64,000 nt of DNA from Aequorivita echinoideorum (GTDB lineage: Bacteria; Bacteroidota; Bacteroidia; Flavobacteriales; Flavobacteriaceae): contig NZ_JAHCTB010000004.1 of the NCBI RefSeq assembly GCF_018476645.1, forward strand, positions 372,001-436,000, written 5' to 3'. Below, in pieces: positions 17,324 to 27,401 of the stretch. The notes beneath the pieces are model-generated. The model did no database searches. It saw only the letters and a program-made list of their open reading frames with translations, and was not told the origin of the DNA. The stretch's first letter is position 1. The number at the start of each line of letters is the position of its first letter. The position numbers and the translations under genes were made by a program.

Positions 17324-18502
17324 ATGAGCAAGAAAGTAGTAATTGTAGCCGCCGCAAGAACACCCATAGGAAGTTTTATGGGAAGTTTATCGTCATTGAC
17401 CGCAACGCAGTTAGGCTCAGTAGCCATAAAAGGCGCTTTGGGCAAAATCAATCTTGATCCAAAAAATATTGATGAAGTATATATGGGCAATGTGGTACAG
17501 GCCGGTGTAGGGCAAGCTCCTGCTAGGCAAGCTGCTTTGGGAGCGGGTATTCCAGATACCGTTCCTTGTACTACCGTAAATAAAGTTTGTGCCTCAGGAA
17601 TGAAAGCTGTAATGAACGCCGCGCAAGCCATTGCGCTGGGAGATGCCAACATTGTAGTTGCCGGAGGTATGGAAAGTATGAGCAACATTCCACACTATGT
17701 GCAAATGCGTGCTGGAACTAAATTTGGTCCCGCAAGTTTAATTGACGGTATGCAAAAAGACGGATTGGTTGATGCCTACGATCACAACGCTATGGGCACT
17801 TGTGCCGATCTTTGCGCAAAAGAATATGATTTTTCCCGTGAGGATCAAGATGCATTTGCCGTGAAATCTTATGAGCGATCCGCCAAAGCTTGGGCCGATG
17901 GAAAATTTAAGGATGAAGTAATTTCTGTTGAAGTGCCTCAACGTCGCGGTGAACCCGTGGTGGTAAGTGAGGATGAGGAATATAAAAATGTGAAAATGGA
18001 TAAAATTTCCTCCCTTAGGCCAGCATTCAGCAAAGATGGAACCGTAACCGCCGCAAATGCTTCAACTATAAATGATGGAGCTGGTGCCATGGTTTTAATG
18101 AGCGAAGAAAAAGCAAAGGAATTGGGATTGGAAATTTTGGCTTACATTAAAAGTTATGCAGATGCGGCACAAGAACCCAAGTGGTTCACTACCGCACCAT
18201 CCAAAGCACTTCCAAAAGCTTTGGCAAAAGCAGGAATCGAACAGAAAGATGTGGACTTTTTTGAATTTAATGAAGCATTTTCTGTAGTGGGCTTGGCAAA
18301 TATGAAAATTTTAGGTTTGGACGATAGTAACGTAAATGTAAATGGTGGTGCCGTTTCACTGGGTCATCCACTTGGCTGTAGCGGCGTGCGCATTTTGATA
18401 ACGCTTTTGAATGTACTAAAACAAAACAATGCGAAAATTGGCGCAGCTGCCATTTGTAATGGAGGCGGTGGTGCCTCAGCGATGGTGATTGAAAGAAAAT
18501 AA
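17324..18502 (+). CDS. Acetyl-CoA C-acyltransferase (thiolase II type)
   Basis: 392-residue thiolase. The nucleophilic Cys89 sits in 'NKVCASGMKA', the second active-site cysteine is Cys378 in 'AICNGGGGAS', and His348 lies in 'GHPLGCSG'; all catalytic residues are present. It interconverts two acetyl-CoA with acetoacetyl-CoA, or acts on longer 3-ketoacyl-CoAs. Length and motifs fit the biosynthetic/AtoB-like group better than FadA, but substrate range cannot be read from sequence. It appears to be a single gene with its own promoter. Confidence 0.95.
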   Translation: MSKKVVIVAAARTPIGSFMGSLSSLTATQLGSVAIKGALGKINLDPKNIDEVYMGNVVQAGVGQAPARQAALGAGIPDTVPCTTVNKVCASGMKAVMNAAQAIALGDANIVVAGGMESMSNIPHYVQMRAGTKFGPASLIDGMQKDGLVDAYDHNAMGTCADLCAKEYDFSREDQDAFAVKSYERSAKAWADGKFKDEVISVEVPQRRGEPVVVSEDEEYKNVKMDKISSLRPAFSKDGTVTAANASTINDGAGAMVLMSEEKAKELGLEILAYIKSYADAAQEPKWFTTAPSKALPKALAKAGIEQKDVDFFEFNEAFSVVGLANMKILGLDDSNVNVNGGAVSLGHPLGCSGVRILITLLNVLKQNNAKIGAAAICNGGGGASAMVIERK

Positions 18503-18601
18503 TTAATACTTTAAAACTCTTTTACTATTTTATCTTAATACAGCGTTTCTTAGAAAAAAGATAAGTTTGGCTTCACATTTTAATCTTTCAATTCAAATTT
18601 A

Positions 18602-19351
18602 GTGGATTACGGTATCTGCAATCTAAGCATTGTTGCTCTGCGCGCAGAGCCCTCAGACTCTAGCGAAATGGTCACCCAGGTTTTGTATGGCGAACATTTT
18701 AAAATTCTGGAACTTCGAAAAAAATGGTGTCGCATTCGCTTAGCTTTTGATAATTATGAAGGTTGGCTGGATACAAAACAATATCTCAATATTTCAGAAG
18801 AGGACTATAATCATTTTCAACTTTTGCCCGCGAGGCTTTCCGCAGAAATTGTCGATATTGTAACCTCTTCTGAAAACCAGCCTTTGACAATATGCTTGGG
18901 AAGTACCGTGAGCATTTCAGGTTTCATGGAACATCACTTCGAGGGAAAATTTATTTCAGAAACGCTTCCGAAGAAAAATCTAATAAATACAGCATTGCAA
19001 TATTTGAACGCGCCCTATTTATGGGGAGGTAAAACTCCTTTCGGCATTGATTGCAGTGGTTTTACACAGATGGTCTATAAGATGAACGGCCACAAACTCT
19101 TGCGTGATGCAAGTCAACAGGCTACCCAAGGAGAAGCGTTAAGTTTTATTGAAGAAAGCGAACCGGGCGATTTAGCTTTTTTCGATAATGAGGAGGGTAA
19201 AATTACGCACGTTGGTATTATTATGGAAGATAATTATATAATCCACGCCCACGGAAAAGTTCGTATAGATAGGCTGGACCATAGTGGAATATTTAATTAT
19301 GATGTTAGAAACCACACCCACAAACTGCGGGTGATTAAAAGAATAATATAA
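18602..19351 (+). CDS. C40 family (NlpC/P60) peptidase with SH3-like domain
   Basis: 249 residues. The N-terminal half is SH3b-like ('ALRAEPSDSSEMVTQVLYGE', 'WCRIRLAFDNYEGWL'); the C-terminal NlpC/P60 domain has catalytic Cys151 in 'GIDCSGFTQ', His203 in 'ITHVGIIM' and His215 in 'IIHAHG'. Such enzymes cleave gamma-D-glutamyl-diamino-acid bonds in cell-wall peptides. No signal peptide is visible from the GTG start at 18602, so it may act in the cytosol on recycled muropeptides. A perfect palindromic terminator begins at its stop codon. Confidence 0.92.
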   Translation: MDYGICNLSIVALRAEPSDSSEMVTQVLYGEHFKILELRKKWCRIRLAFDNYEGWLDTKQYLNISEEDYNHFQLLPARLSAEIVDIVTSSENQPLTICLGSTVSISGFMEHHFEGKFISETLPKKNLINTALQYLNAPYLWGGKTPFGIDCSGFTQMVYKMNGHKLLRDASQQATQGEALSFIEESEPGDLAFFDNEEGKITHVGIIMEDNYIIHAHGKVRIDRLDHSGIFNYDVRNHTHKLRVIKRII

Positions 19352-19380
19352 AAAAACCTCCAAAATTTTGGAGGTTTTTT
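19351..19380. terminator. Bidirectional rho-independent terminator
   Basis: A perfect 30-bp palindrome: AAAAAACCTCCAAAA followed by its exact reverse complement. With A and T runs at both ends it can stop the plus-strand peptidase gene and the minus-strand TPR gene. Confidence 0.93.
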
Positions 19381-19399
19381 TATTACTGTATCATTATTC

Positions 19400-20656
19400 T
19401 TATCCACCCATTGCTTCAATCTTGGCTTTCATGGCCTTCGCTTTTGAATCCTCACCCATTTGACTATAAATATTCATGAGCGTACGTGCCACCCCTTTGT
19501 TTTCAGGATTCAATTCTACAGCTTTTTCAAGATATGGAATTGTCTCCATATACAATTGCTTTCGTTGCTCCTTGAGCTCATCATATTTTTTATTATCAGC
19601 AGAAGAGTTTCCGAGGCTATTCATTTGCTCTACAAGCTTGTCTTCACCTTTTAATTTTACGACGGCTAGATTAATTAATGCACCTTCGTGTTCCGGTTTT
19701 AGCTCCAATGCTTTTTTGTAATAACCAATAGCTTTCTCGTCCTCTCCCAATTCAGCGCTGCCTACTCCAAGGTTGAAATAGATTTCAGGATTTTCAGGAT
19801 CTGTGGCAACAATCTTATTCATCAATTCGTTATATTTTGCTATATCCCCCATTTTGTAAGACATATCTGCATCGGCACGCATCAAATAAACATCAGTTGG
19901 ATTCTCCGCACGCGCCGTTTTCATCAATTTTGTAGCTTTATCAGAATCGCCCTGCTCAACGTAAATCAAGGTCATATTTCTTAAAACTTCACCTCTTTTA
20001 GACTCAGCTACGCGTTCTTCGGGCTTTATATATTCCCCAGTTTTGATAGCAATGTCACGTTGATTTTTATTATCGAAAGGTTCTACTTCACCAGTTTCTT
20101 TATTCGTAGCAACAAATTCTTTCGTAGCTCCCGTATATCCGAGATCTACCAACATTTGATAGTATTTAAGCGCGTTCGGATAATCCTTAGCATTTACGGA
20201 ATTACTGGCGGCAAAATATAAATCTGAAGTATCCTTTTTTGTAATCATATAACTGGTATATAATTTCTCTGCGGCCATTTTATACTGCTCAGAATTTTGA
20301 TCGCTCACAGCAGAATTTATCAACTTCGCACGCAAATTTTGAAGCGGAACGGATACTTGACTTTCTATGTTGGGGTTTAGCTCCAATGCCTGTTGAAATG
20401 CTTCGGCAGACATCTTTAACTTTTGGAAATCAGATCCAGCCGAGCCCATATAGGCTTCGCCGCGTGCTGCGTAGAATTGCGCTTTCATCTCATTGTCCGC
20501 AGATGCCAACATTCCTTCGGCATCATTAAGGTAGCCTAAGGCTTCGTTAAATTCATTTGACTTAATGGCTTTTTCGGCTTTTTTGATTTCTTTTTTCTGA
20601 CCAAATGAAAATGCAGAAATAAGAACCAAACCAGCTACTAAAATTTGTTTTTTCAT
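19400..20656 (-). CDS. Tetratricopeptide repeat protein, exported
   Basis: 418 residues with an N-terminal signal peptide (MKKQILVAGLVLISAFSFGQ) and several TPR-like helical pairs; the clearest is 'PEIYFNLGVGSAELGEDEKA' followed by 'GYYKKALELKPEHEGALINL', with another at the C-terminus ('PYLEKAVELNPENKGVARTL'). TPR proteins are scaffolds, and no partner can be inferred. It lies 11 bp downstream of gyrA on the same strand and is probably cotranscribed with it. The pairing with gyrA looks positional rather than functional. Confidence 0.88.
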   Translation of the reverse strand: MKKQILVAGLVLISAFSFGQKKEIKKAEKAIKSNEFNEALGYLNDAEGMLASADNEMKAQFYAARGEAYMGSAGSDFQKLKMSAEAFQQALELNPNIESQVSVPLQNLRAKLINSAVSDQNSEQYKMAAEKLYTSYMITKKDTSDLYFAASNSVNAKDYPNALKYYQMLVDLGYTGATKEFVATNKETGEVEPFDNKNQRDIAIKTGEYIKPEERVAESKRGEVLRNMTLIYVEQGDSDKATKLMKTARAENPTDVYLMRADADMSYKMGDIAKYNELMNKIVATDPENPEIYFNLGVGSAELGEDEKAIGYYKKALELKPEHEGALINLAVVKLKGEDKLVEQMNSLGNSSADNKKYDELKEQRKQLYMETIPYLEKAVELNPENKGVARTLMNIYSQMGEDSKAKAMKAKIEAMGG

Positions 20657-20667
20657 TGTGTTAAAAT

Positions 20668-23208
20668 TTATTCGTTGTTTTCGGTTTGCTCATCATTATC
20701 ATCAAGAGTGATGCCACTATCGGGAATCTGTCCATCTTCCAAATTTTCAGCTTGGCTTTCTACATCATTATCTTCCCTCATGGCTTTTGCAACTGCGGCA
20801 ATGGCATCATCTTCCCTTACTTTTATAAGGCGGACACCTTGGGTGGCCCTACCCATAATACGTAAATCTGACACACCCATGCGGATCGCGATTCCTGATT
20901 TATTAATAATCATTAAATCATCATCGTCGGTTACATTCTTGATAGAGACTAATTTACCAGTTTTTTCTGTAATATTAATAGTTTTCACTCCCTTTCCTCC
21001 TCTATTGGTAATTCGGTAATCATCAATTGAGGATCTTTTACCATATCCATTTTCAGAAACAACGAGTATATTGGAATCATTATCATTTACGGCAATCATA
21101 CCCACGACTTCATCATTTTTATTTCCCAAGGTAATTCCACGAACACCAGAGGCATTTCTTCCCATAGGTCGCGTTTTTTCCTCTTCAAAACGAATGGCCT
21201 TTCCAGATTTAACTGCGAGCATCACCTGGCTATCGCCCGTAGTGAGTTTTGCTTCCAATAGTTCATCGTCCTCGCGAATGGTAATTGCATTAATACCATT
21301 TGTCCGCGGTCTTGAATATTGCTCCAGAGGTGTCTTTTTGACCTGTCCTTTTTTCGTGGCCATAATTACATAATGGCTATTTATGTAATCCTCATCTTTT
21401 AAATCCTGCGTGCAGATAAAGGCTTTCACTTTATCGTCCGGTTCAATATTAATTAAATTCTGGATGGCTCTACCTTTTGAGGTGCGGGTTCCTTCGGGGA
21501 TTTCGAAAACACGCATCCAGAAACATTTTCCCTTTTGGGTGAAAAACAACATATATTGATGATTGGTTCCCACAAAAAGGTGTTCAAGGAAATCTTCATT
21601 TCGCGTAGCGGAAGCTTTTTGTCCCACGCCTCCCCTATTTTGCGTTTTGTATTCAGATAGCGAAGTTCTTTTAATGTAGCCCGCGTGGGAAATTGTTAAT
21701 ACCACTTGTTCATCTGCAATAAGATCTGTAATACTTACGTCACCTCCTGCATATTCAATGGTAGAACGGCGCTCATCACCATATTTATCTCTAATCTCCT
21801 CCAGCTCTTCTTTAATAATCTGCATTCTGCGATCCTTGCTTGCAAGAATATCTTTGTAATCCTGGATTGTTTTCATCAATTCCTCATATTCACTGCGAAG
21901 TTTGTCCTGCTCCAGACCAGTTAATTGGCGCAGACGCATTTCCACAATAGCTTTCGCTTGAATTTCTGAAAGTTTAAAGGCCTCGATCAATCTTTCACGT
22001 GCTTGATCTGCATTTGAGGAAGCCCTAATTATCCTGATTACTTCATCTATATTATCTGAAGCTATAATTAATCCTTCCAGAATATGCGCACGTTCTTCGG
22101 CCTTTCGAAGAAGATATTCGGTTCTCCTGACTACAACCTCGTGGCGATGCTCCACAAAATAGTGGATGAGCTCCTTCAAATTCAATAATTGAGGGCGCCC
22201 CTTTACAAGCGCAATATTATTTACACTGAAGCTGGACTGAAGCGCTGTATATTTAAATAATGTGTTCAGAACAATATTAGGAATTGCATCACGCTTCAAA
22301 ATATAAACAATGCGCATTCCCTTTCTATCACTTTCGTCTCGTATATTCGAAATTCCCTCAATTTTCTTTTCATTCACCATATCAGCGGTCTTTTTGATCA
22401 TTTCCGCTTTATTCACTTGATATGGAATTTCAGAAACCACAATACATTCCCTTCCATTTACTTCCTCAAAACTCGCTTTTGCACGCATCACCACACGGCC
22501 GCGGCCGGTATGAAAAGCTTCGCGAACACCGTCATAACCATAAATAATTCCGCCAGTTGGAAAATCTGGAGCTTTTATATGCTGCATTAGACTATCAATG
22601 TCAATATCGTTATCCTCAATATAGGCGATTGTTCCATTCACGACTTCGGTTAAATTGTGCGGAGGCATATTTGTTGCCATACCTACGGCGATACCGGAAG
22701 CACCATTGATCAAAAGTCCGGGAACGCGTGTGGGCAGTACGGTTGGTTCCTTTAATGTGTCGTCAAAATTGAGTTGGTGGTCTACCGTTTCCTTATCAAT
22801 ATCCGCGAGCATATCTTCAGAAATTTTCTGCATTCTTGCTTCTGTGTATCGCATTGCCGCAGGGCTATCGCCATCTACTGAGCCAAAATTCCCCTGTCCA
22901 TCCACAAGCAAATAACGTAAGCTCCACTCTTGCGCCATACGCACCATGGCATCATATACTGAAGTATCTCCGTGCGGGTGGTATTTACCCAATACTTCTC
23001 CCACAATTCTAGCGGATTTTTTATGTGCGCCAGTAGCCCTAATTCCTAGTTCGTGCATTCCAAACAAAACCCTTCTGTGTACGGGTTTCATTCCGTCTCG
23101 AACATCTGGCAGGGCACGTGACACTATGACCGACATCGAATAATCGATGTAGGCAGATTTCATTTCTTCTTCAATGTTTATGGGAATTAATTTTTCACCT
23201 TCAGCCAT
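20668..23208 (-). CDS. gyrA: DNA gyrase subunit A
   Basis: Breakage-reunion subunit of gyrase (846 aa). The catalytic tyrosine is Tyr121 in 'AMRYTEARM'. The quinolone-resistance region reads '[19 protein letters not shown]' with Thr82, Ser83 and Asp86; a threonine at the position of E. coli Ser83 is the usual flavobacterial state as far as I recall, so it is not evidence of a resistance mutation. The C-terminal domain shows the repeated beta-pinwheel blades ('[10 protein letters not shown]', '[11 protein letters not shown]') and an acidic tail. The gyrase-specific GyrA-box-like '[11 protein letters not shown]' is present, which favours gyrA over parC. Confidence 0.97.
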   Translation of the reverse strand: MAEGEKLIPINIEEEMKSAYIDYSMSVIVSRALPDVRDGMKPVHRRVLFGMHELGIRATGAHKKSARIVGEVLGKYHPHGDTSVYDAMVRMAQEWSLRYLLVDGQGNFGSVDGDSPAAMRYTEARMQKISEDMLADIDKETVDHQLNFDDTLKEPTVLPTRVPGLLINGASGIAVGMATNMPPHNLTEVVNGTIAYIEDNDIDIDSLMQHIKAPDFPTGGIIYGYDGVREAFHTGRGRVVMRAKASFEEVNGRECIVVSEIPYQVNKAEMIKKTADMVNEKKIEGISNIRDESDRKGMRIVYILKRDAIPNIVLNTLFKYTALQSSFSVNNIALVKGRPQLLNLKELIHYFVEHRHEVVVRRTEYLLRKAEERAHILEGLIIASDNIDEVIRIIRASSNADQARERLIEAFKLSEIQAKAIVEMRLRQLTGLEQDKLRSEYEELMKTIQDYKDILASKDRRMQIIKEELEEIRDKYGDERRSTIEYAGGDVSITDLIADEQVVLTISHAGYIKRTSLSEYKTQNRGGVGQKASATRNEDFLEHLFVGTNHQYMLFFTQKGKCFWMRVFEIPEGTRTSKGRAIQNLINIEPDDKVKAFICTQDLKDEDYINSHYVIMATKKGQVKKTPLEQYSRPRTNGINAITIREDDELLEAKLTTGDSQVMLAVKSGKAIRFEEEKTRPMGRNASGVRGITLGNKNDEVVGMIAVNDNDSNILVVSENGYGKRSSIDDYRITNRGGKGVKTINITEKTGKLVSIKNVTDDDDLMIINKSGIAIRMGVSDLRIMGRATQGVRLIKVREDDAIAAVAKAMREDNDVESQAENLEDGQIPDSGITLDDNDEQTENNE

Positions 23209-23464
23209 AAAAAATATCTTTATTTATCGTTGTTAAACTAATGAGGCAAGATACATGTTTTTGTAGGTTTAGAGCCACTTTGACCTTGGTGTTATTCACG
23301 AATTTATTAACAAATAAAGTGCTGGAAATCGTTAATAAATATGACCGCTTTTACTTTGAATTGCGTTATTTATTTTGTCCTTTTACTGAAAGCTTGCCAA
23401 AGAGGAACAGTTTTTGTCTTATTTTGGCTAAATTAGTATTTTTAAGAAGAGAGGACTTTTAATA

Positions 23465-26017
23465 ATGGATGACAATTTTTCCCCAAGAGTAAAGGATGTA
23501 ATAGCATATAGCAAAGAAGAAGCACTGCGCTTAGGTCACGATTTTATTGGAACGGAGCATTTAATGCTTGGTCTGCTACGTGATGGTAATGGTAAAGCGG
23601 TGACTATACTTAATGCATTGGCAATAGATCTTAACCATCTTCGCCGTAAGGTGGAGATTTTGAGCCCGGCCAATCCGGGCATTACTTCAAATACAAACGA
23701 TAAAAAAAATCTCCACCTTACAAGACAGGCAGAGCGTGCGCTGAAAACAACTTTTTTGGAAGCAAAACTCTTTCAGAGTTCTTCCATTAACACGGCTCAT
23801 TTACTTCTGTGTATTCTGCGGAATGAAAATGATCCCACTACAAAACTGTTGAATAAAATGAAGGTGGATTATGATGCGGTCAAAGACCAATTTAAACTTA
23901 TGATAACAAATGATGACGATTATGTAGATTCCCCCAGCGCGGAATCTTTTCCTAACGATGACGACGCTCAGGCTGAGGATGCTGGCAAGGAAAATCTGTT
24001 CTCAGGAACGGCTTCAAAAACAAACAAAAAATCCAAGACCCCGGTTTTGGATAATTTTGGAAGGGATTTAACTGCACTTGCCGAAGAGGGCAAACTTGAC
24101 CCCGTTGTGGGCCGTGAGGATGAAATTCAAAGGGTTTCCCAAATTTTGAGCAGAAGAAAAAAGAATAATCCTTTATTGATTGGTGAGCCAGGCGTAGGAA
24201 AATCTGCTATCGCCGAAGGACTTGCACTTCGTATTATTCAAAGAAAAGTATCACGTATTTTGTACGATAAACGCGTGGTTACGCTTGATTTAGCAAGTCT
24301 CGTAGCTGGAACTAAATACCGCGGACAGTTTGAGGAACGTATGAAGGCCGTGATGAACGAGCTCGAAAAGAACAACGATATTATTCTTTTTATTGATGAA
24401 ATCCACACAATCGTGGGAGCGGGTGGCGCAACGGGATCTCTCGATGCTTCAAATATGTTCAAGCCTGCGCTGGCACGAGGTGAAATTCAATGCATTGGCG
24501 CAACAACACTGGATGAATACAGACAATACATCGAAAAGGATGGTGCGCTGGAAAGACGTTTCCAAAAAGTATTGGTTGAGCCAACTAGCGTCGAGGAGAC
24601 TATCGAAATTTTGAAAAATATTAAAGACAAATACGAAGGCCATCACAATGTAGAATATACGGATGGTGCCATTGAAGCCTGCGTTAAACTTACCAATAGA
24701 TACATGACTGAGCGTTTTCTACCAGACAAAGCTATCGATGCTCTGGATGAGGCGGGCTCTAGGGTTCATATTACGAATATTCACGTTCCGGATAAAATTT
24801 TGGAAATTGAAGCCAAACTTGAAGAGGTCAGGGAACTGAAAAATTCTGTGGTGAAAAAACAGAAATACGAAGAAGCCGCTAAACTTCGTGATGATGAGAA
24901 AAATTTAGAAAAAGAACTTGCCACACAACAAGAGAAATGGGAAGAGGATAGTAAACTTCACAAAGAAATTGTAACTGAGGAAAATGTGGCAGAAGTAGTT
25001 TCCATGATGACTGGAATCCCGGTTAATAGAATTGCCCAAACGGAAACAAAAAAATTAGCCAAACTTCCTGATCTTATTAAAGGTAAAATTATAGGGCAAG
25101 ACCAAGCAGTTGCGAAAGTGGTAAAAGCCATACAGCGTAATCGCGCGGGCTTGAAAGATCCCAATAAACCTATTGGTTCTTTCATTTTCTTGGGACAAAC
25201 CGGAGTTGGAAAAACGCAACTTGCAAAAGTACTGGCCCGTGAGCTTTTTGATTCTGAATCTGCCCTTATACGTATTGATATGAGCGAATACATGGAGAAA
25301 TTTGCAATATCGCGTCTGATTGGTGCGCCTCCGGGGTACGTGGGTTATGAAGAAGGTGGACAATTAACGGAAAAAATCCGTAGAAAACCCTATGCTGTTG
25401 TCCTTCTGGACGAGATAGAAAAAGCCCACCCAGACGTTTTCAATATGTTATTGCAGGTGCTGGATGATGGTTATTTAACGGATAGCTTGGGCCGAAAAAT
25501 TGATTTCAGGAATACGATTATCATTATGACTTCAAACATTGGAGCCCGACAATTGAAGGATTTTGGGCAAGGTGTAGGTTTCGGTACTTCCGCAAGAAAA
25601 AGCCAAGAGGAAGCTTACAGCAAAAGTGTGATTGAAAATGCCTTGAAAAAAACTTTTGCACCAGAATTTCTTAATAGAATTGATGACGTTATGGTCTTCA
25701 ATCCTTTGGAACGAGAGGATATTCACAAAATAATTGATATTGAACTTGATAAATTATTCTTGAGAATTGGTGATTTAGGCTACGATCTTAAATTAACTGA
25801 AAAAGCCAAAGATTACATTGCCGATAAAGGTTTTGACAAGCAATATGGAGCCAGACCTCTCAACAGAGCAATCCAAAAATATATTGAGGACGCCCTTGCC
25901 GAGGAAATTATCAATAACAGCCTTGAAGAAGGTGATTCAATTACAATGGATTTTGATGAAAAAGCAGAAGAGCTCACCATAAAAATCAAAAAACAGAAGA
26001 AAACTACGGAATCGTAG
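23465..26017 (+). CDS. clpC: ATP-dependent Clp protease ATP-binding subunit ClpC
   Basis: 850-residue Hsp100 unfoldase. Order of domains: two Clp_N repeats (about 1-145), an acidic linker, AAA1 with Walker A 'GEPGVGKS' (240-247) and Walker B 'ILFIDEIHT', a UVR-like coiled-coil middle domain (about 440-500), AAA2 with 'GQTGVGKT' (about 577-584) and 'VVLLDEIEKAHPDVF', and a C-terminal D2-small domain. A ClpP-docking loop of the VGF type is present in 'FGQGVGFGT'. It delivers unfolded substrates to ClpP and is expected to be cytosolic. It is divergent from gyrA across 256 bp and ends at a strong terminator. Confidence 0.96.
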   Translation: MDDNFSPRVKDVIAYSKEEALRLGHDFIGTEHLMLGLLRDGNGKAVTILNALAIDLNHLRRKVEILSPANPGITSNTNDKKNLHLTRQAERALKTTFLEAKLFQSSSINTAHLLLCILRNENDPTTKLLNKMKVDYDAVKDQFKLMITNDDDYVDSPSAESFPNDDDAQAEDAGKENLFSGTASKTNKKSKTPVLDNFGRDLTALAEEGKLDPVVGREDEIQRVSQILSRRKKNNPLLIGEPGVGKSAIAEGLALRIIQRKVSRILYDKRVVTLDLASLVAGTKYRGQFEERMKAVMNELEKNNDIILFIDEIHTIVGAGGATGSLDASNMFKPALARGEIQCIGATTLDEYRQYIEKDGALERRFQKVLVEPTSVEETIEILKNIKDKYEGHHNVEYTDGAIEACVKLTNRYMTERFLPDKAIDALDEAGSRVHITNIHVPDKILEIEAKLEEVRELKNSVVKKQKYEEAAKLRDDEKNLEKELATQQEKWEEDSKLHKEIVTEENVAEVVSMMTGIPVNRIAQTETKKLAKLPDLIKGKIIGQDQAVAKVVKAIQRNRAGLKDPNKPIGSFIFLGQTGVGKTQLAKVLARELFDSESALIRIDMSEYMEKFAISRLIGAPPGYVGYEEGGQLTEKIRRKPYAVVLLDEIEKAHPDVFNMLLQVLDDGYLTDSLGRKIDFRNTIIIMTSNIGARQLKDFGQGVGFGTSARKSQEEAYSKSVIENALKKTFAPEFLNRIDDVMVFNPLEREDIHKIIDIELDKLFLRIGDLGYDLKLTEKAKDYIADKGFDKQYGARPLNRAIQKYIEDALAEEIINNSLEEGDSITMDFDEKAEELTIKIKKQKKTTES

Positions 26018-26038
26018 AATTAAATAAATTCTATTGAT

Positions 26039-26070
26039 AAAAAAGCACTTCTACGTTGGAGTGCTTTTTT
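26039..26070 (+). terminator. Rho-independent terminator of clpC
   Basis: AAAAAAGCACT (26039-26049) pairs with AGTGCTTTTTT (26060-26070) around a ten-base loop, 22 bp after the clpC stop. Confidence 0.9.
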
Positions 26071-26127
26071 GTTTTGAACTAAAAGTTTCACCTAAATTTT
26101 TCGTAACTTATTCATCTTCAAAATAAA

Positions 26128-26511
26128 ATGAGTATGATCAAGGCACTATTTTATGAATTTGGAGAACTGAATGTTTTCAAAAACTTCGTAATTGCAATTA
26201 TGAACGAGGGGACTACCGTTCTGCCAAAACACAATGATGTATTAAGAGATATTGCTGATAGATATTTTGAAAATAGGCCTTTCGGTTATATTACGTATCG
26301 TAAAAATTCATATTCCGTGGATCCTTTGGTGTATATACAGACTTCACAAATTGAAAATTTAATTGGGTTTGCCGTAGTTTCCAAGGAAGAATCGAAGCTA
26401 GCAAATCTTGAAATTGAGAAATACTTTCTAAAAAAACCACTGGCATCTTTTTCGTCATTAGATGATGCGAAAGATTGGATCAATTCCTTAATTGAGAGCC
26501 AAAAAGGTTAG
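26128..26511 (+). CDS. Conserved hypothetical protein, possibly SpoIIAA/STAS-like
   Basis: 127 residues, no signal peptide and no TM segment. The pattern (N-terminal strand 'IKALFYEFGELNVFKNFVIAI', 'FGYITYRKNSYSVDPLVYI', then 'IGFAVVSKEESKLANLEIEKYFL' and the C-terminal helix 'SLDDAKDWINSL') resembles flavobacterial proteins with a SpoIIAA-like/STAS fold, but I have no decisive motif. It overlaps the end of the convergent T9SS cargo gene by four bases. Function unknown. Confidence 0.72.
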   Translation: MSMIKALFYEFGELNVFKNFVIAIMNEGTTVLPKHNDVLRDIADRYFENRPFGYITYRKNSYSVDPLVYIQTSQIENLIGFAVVSKEESKLANLEIEKYFLKKPLASFSSLDDAKDWINSLIESQKG

Positions 26512-27389
26512 TTTATAAAGAGTTTGAAATTCTTTTTTTGTGAATTTCGATTTTCCACTACCAAAATGTAAATTCCGTTTAAAAGCTTAGCTGTCTGCAA
26601 ATCAATTATTTTAGAGCCATTATTATTTTCTGAAACAATCCGTTTACCAGAGAGATCGAAAATTTGATAGCGGCTTACATTTTCTGAATGAACCAAAAAA
26701 GGTTTTCCATTTTCAAAAATTAGCGCTGCTTCAATTGGTGCCAAATTTTGTTGAATATCCAAAACTGAAGGTGAACATCCATCAATAGAATCTAAATTTG
26801 AATAATATAATTCAGCATTTTTGAAATAGCAGCTCAAGTGGCCCGCACCGTTAATATTTGGTTCTCCCCCTGGAGCATTGATCATGGAAAGCGACCCTAC
26901 ACCTTCCACCCAGATTGCGTTGCCGGTGCTAAATGGATTTGATGGAGTGGGCGAAAAAAAGAATTTTTTGTGATTTTCACCATTTGAAACAACATTTCTT
27001 ATTGAATCCAATAGAAAATAACCCCCGTTTGTAGGAAAAGGACTTATAGGATTTCTTATGTTTATGCTATCCCCTTCTGAAAGTGAAAAATCATAAAGTA
27101 ATGTCTCCGCACTATGCGTAGATTCAATGAAATTCAAATATATTTTACGTTCGGGCACATCTTCGCGAAGCAAAAATTTTCTTGAAATAAAATGAAATCC
27201 ATCGAGAATTTTATAGGATTTCCCATCTACAATCGTATCTCCATCAGTATAATAAATATCAGTCACACAACCAGAATAGCAATTTGTTAATTGCCATTCA
27301 TTAATATTGTCGAGCAAAGGCACATACGTTTGTGATTGGACAAAAAATGTCACGAAAAGTGCAACAAGAATGTGGATTTTCCTCTTCAT
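26508..27389 (-). CDS. T9SS type A sorting domain-containing secreted protein
   Basis: 293 residues with an N-terminal Sec signal peptide (MKRKIHILVALFVTFFVQSQ). The C-terminal 75 residues form a type A sorting domain: 'YQIFDLSGKRIVSEN', 'IIDLQTAKLLNGIYILVV', ending 'KKNFKLFIN'. That tag directs export by the type IX secretion system, whose components PorX and PorQ are also encoded here. The middle part is not recognised; 'DGKSYKILDGF' and 'EGVGSLSMINAPGG' recur in flavobacterial cargo of unknown role. The product is expected at the cell surface or in the medium. Confidence 0.88.
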   Translation of the reverse strand: MKRKIHILVALFVTFFVQSQTYVPLLDNINEWQLTNCYSGCVTDIYYTDGDTIVDGKSYKILDGFHFISRKFLLREDVPERKIYLNFIESTHSAETLLYDFSLSEGDSINIRNPISPFPTNGGYFLLDSIRNVVSNGENHKKFFFSPTPSNPFSTGNAIWVEGVGSLSMINAPGGEPNINGAGHLSCYFKNAELYYSNLDSIDGCSPSVLDIQQNLAPIEAALIFENGKPFLVHSENVSRYQIFDLSGKRIVSENNNGSKIIDLQTAKLLNGIYILVVENRNSQKKNFKLFIN

Positions 27390-27401
27390 TTTAAAAAAAA
27401 A

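Noticed and set aside
22940-22970. GyrA Thr82 as a fluoroquinolone-resistance change
   Set aside because: Threonine at this position is, as far as I recall, normal in flavobacteria, and Asp86 is intact.
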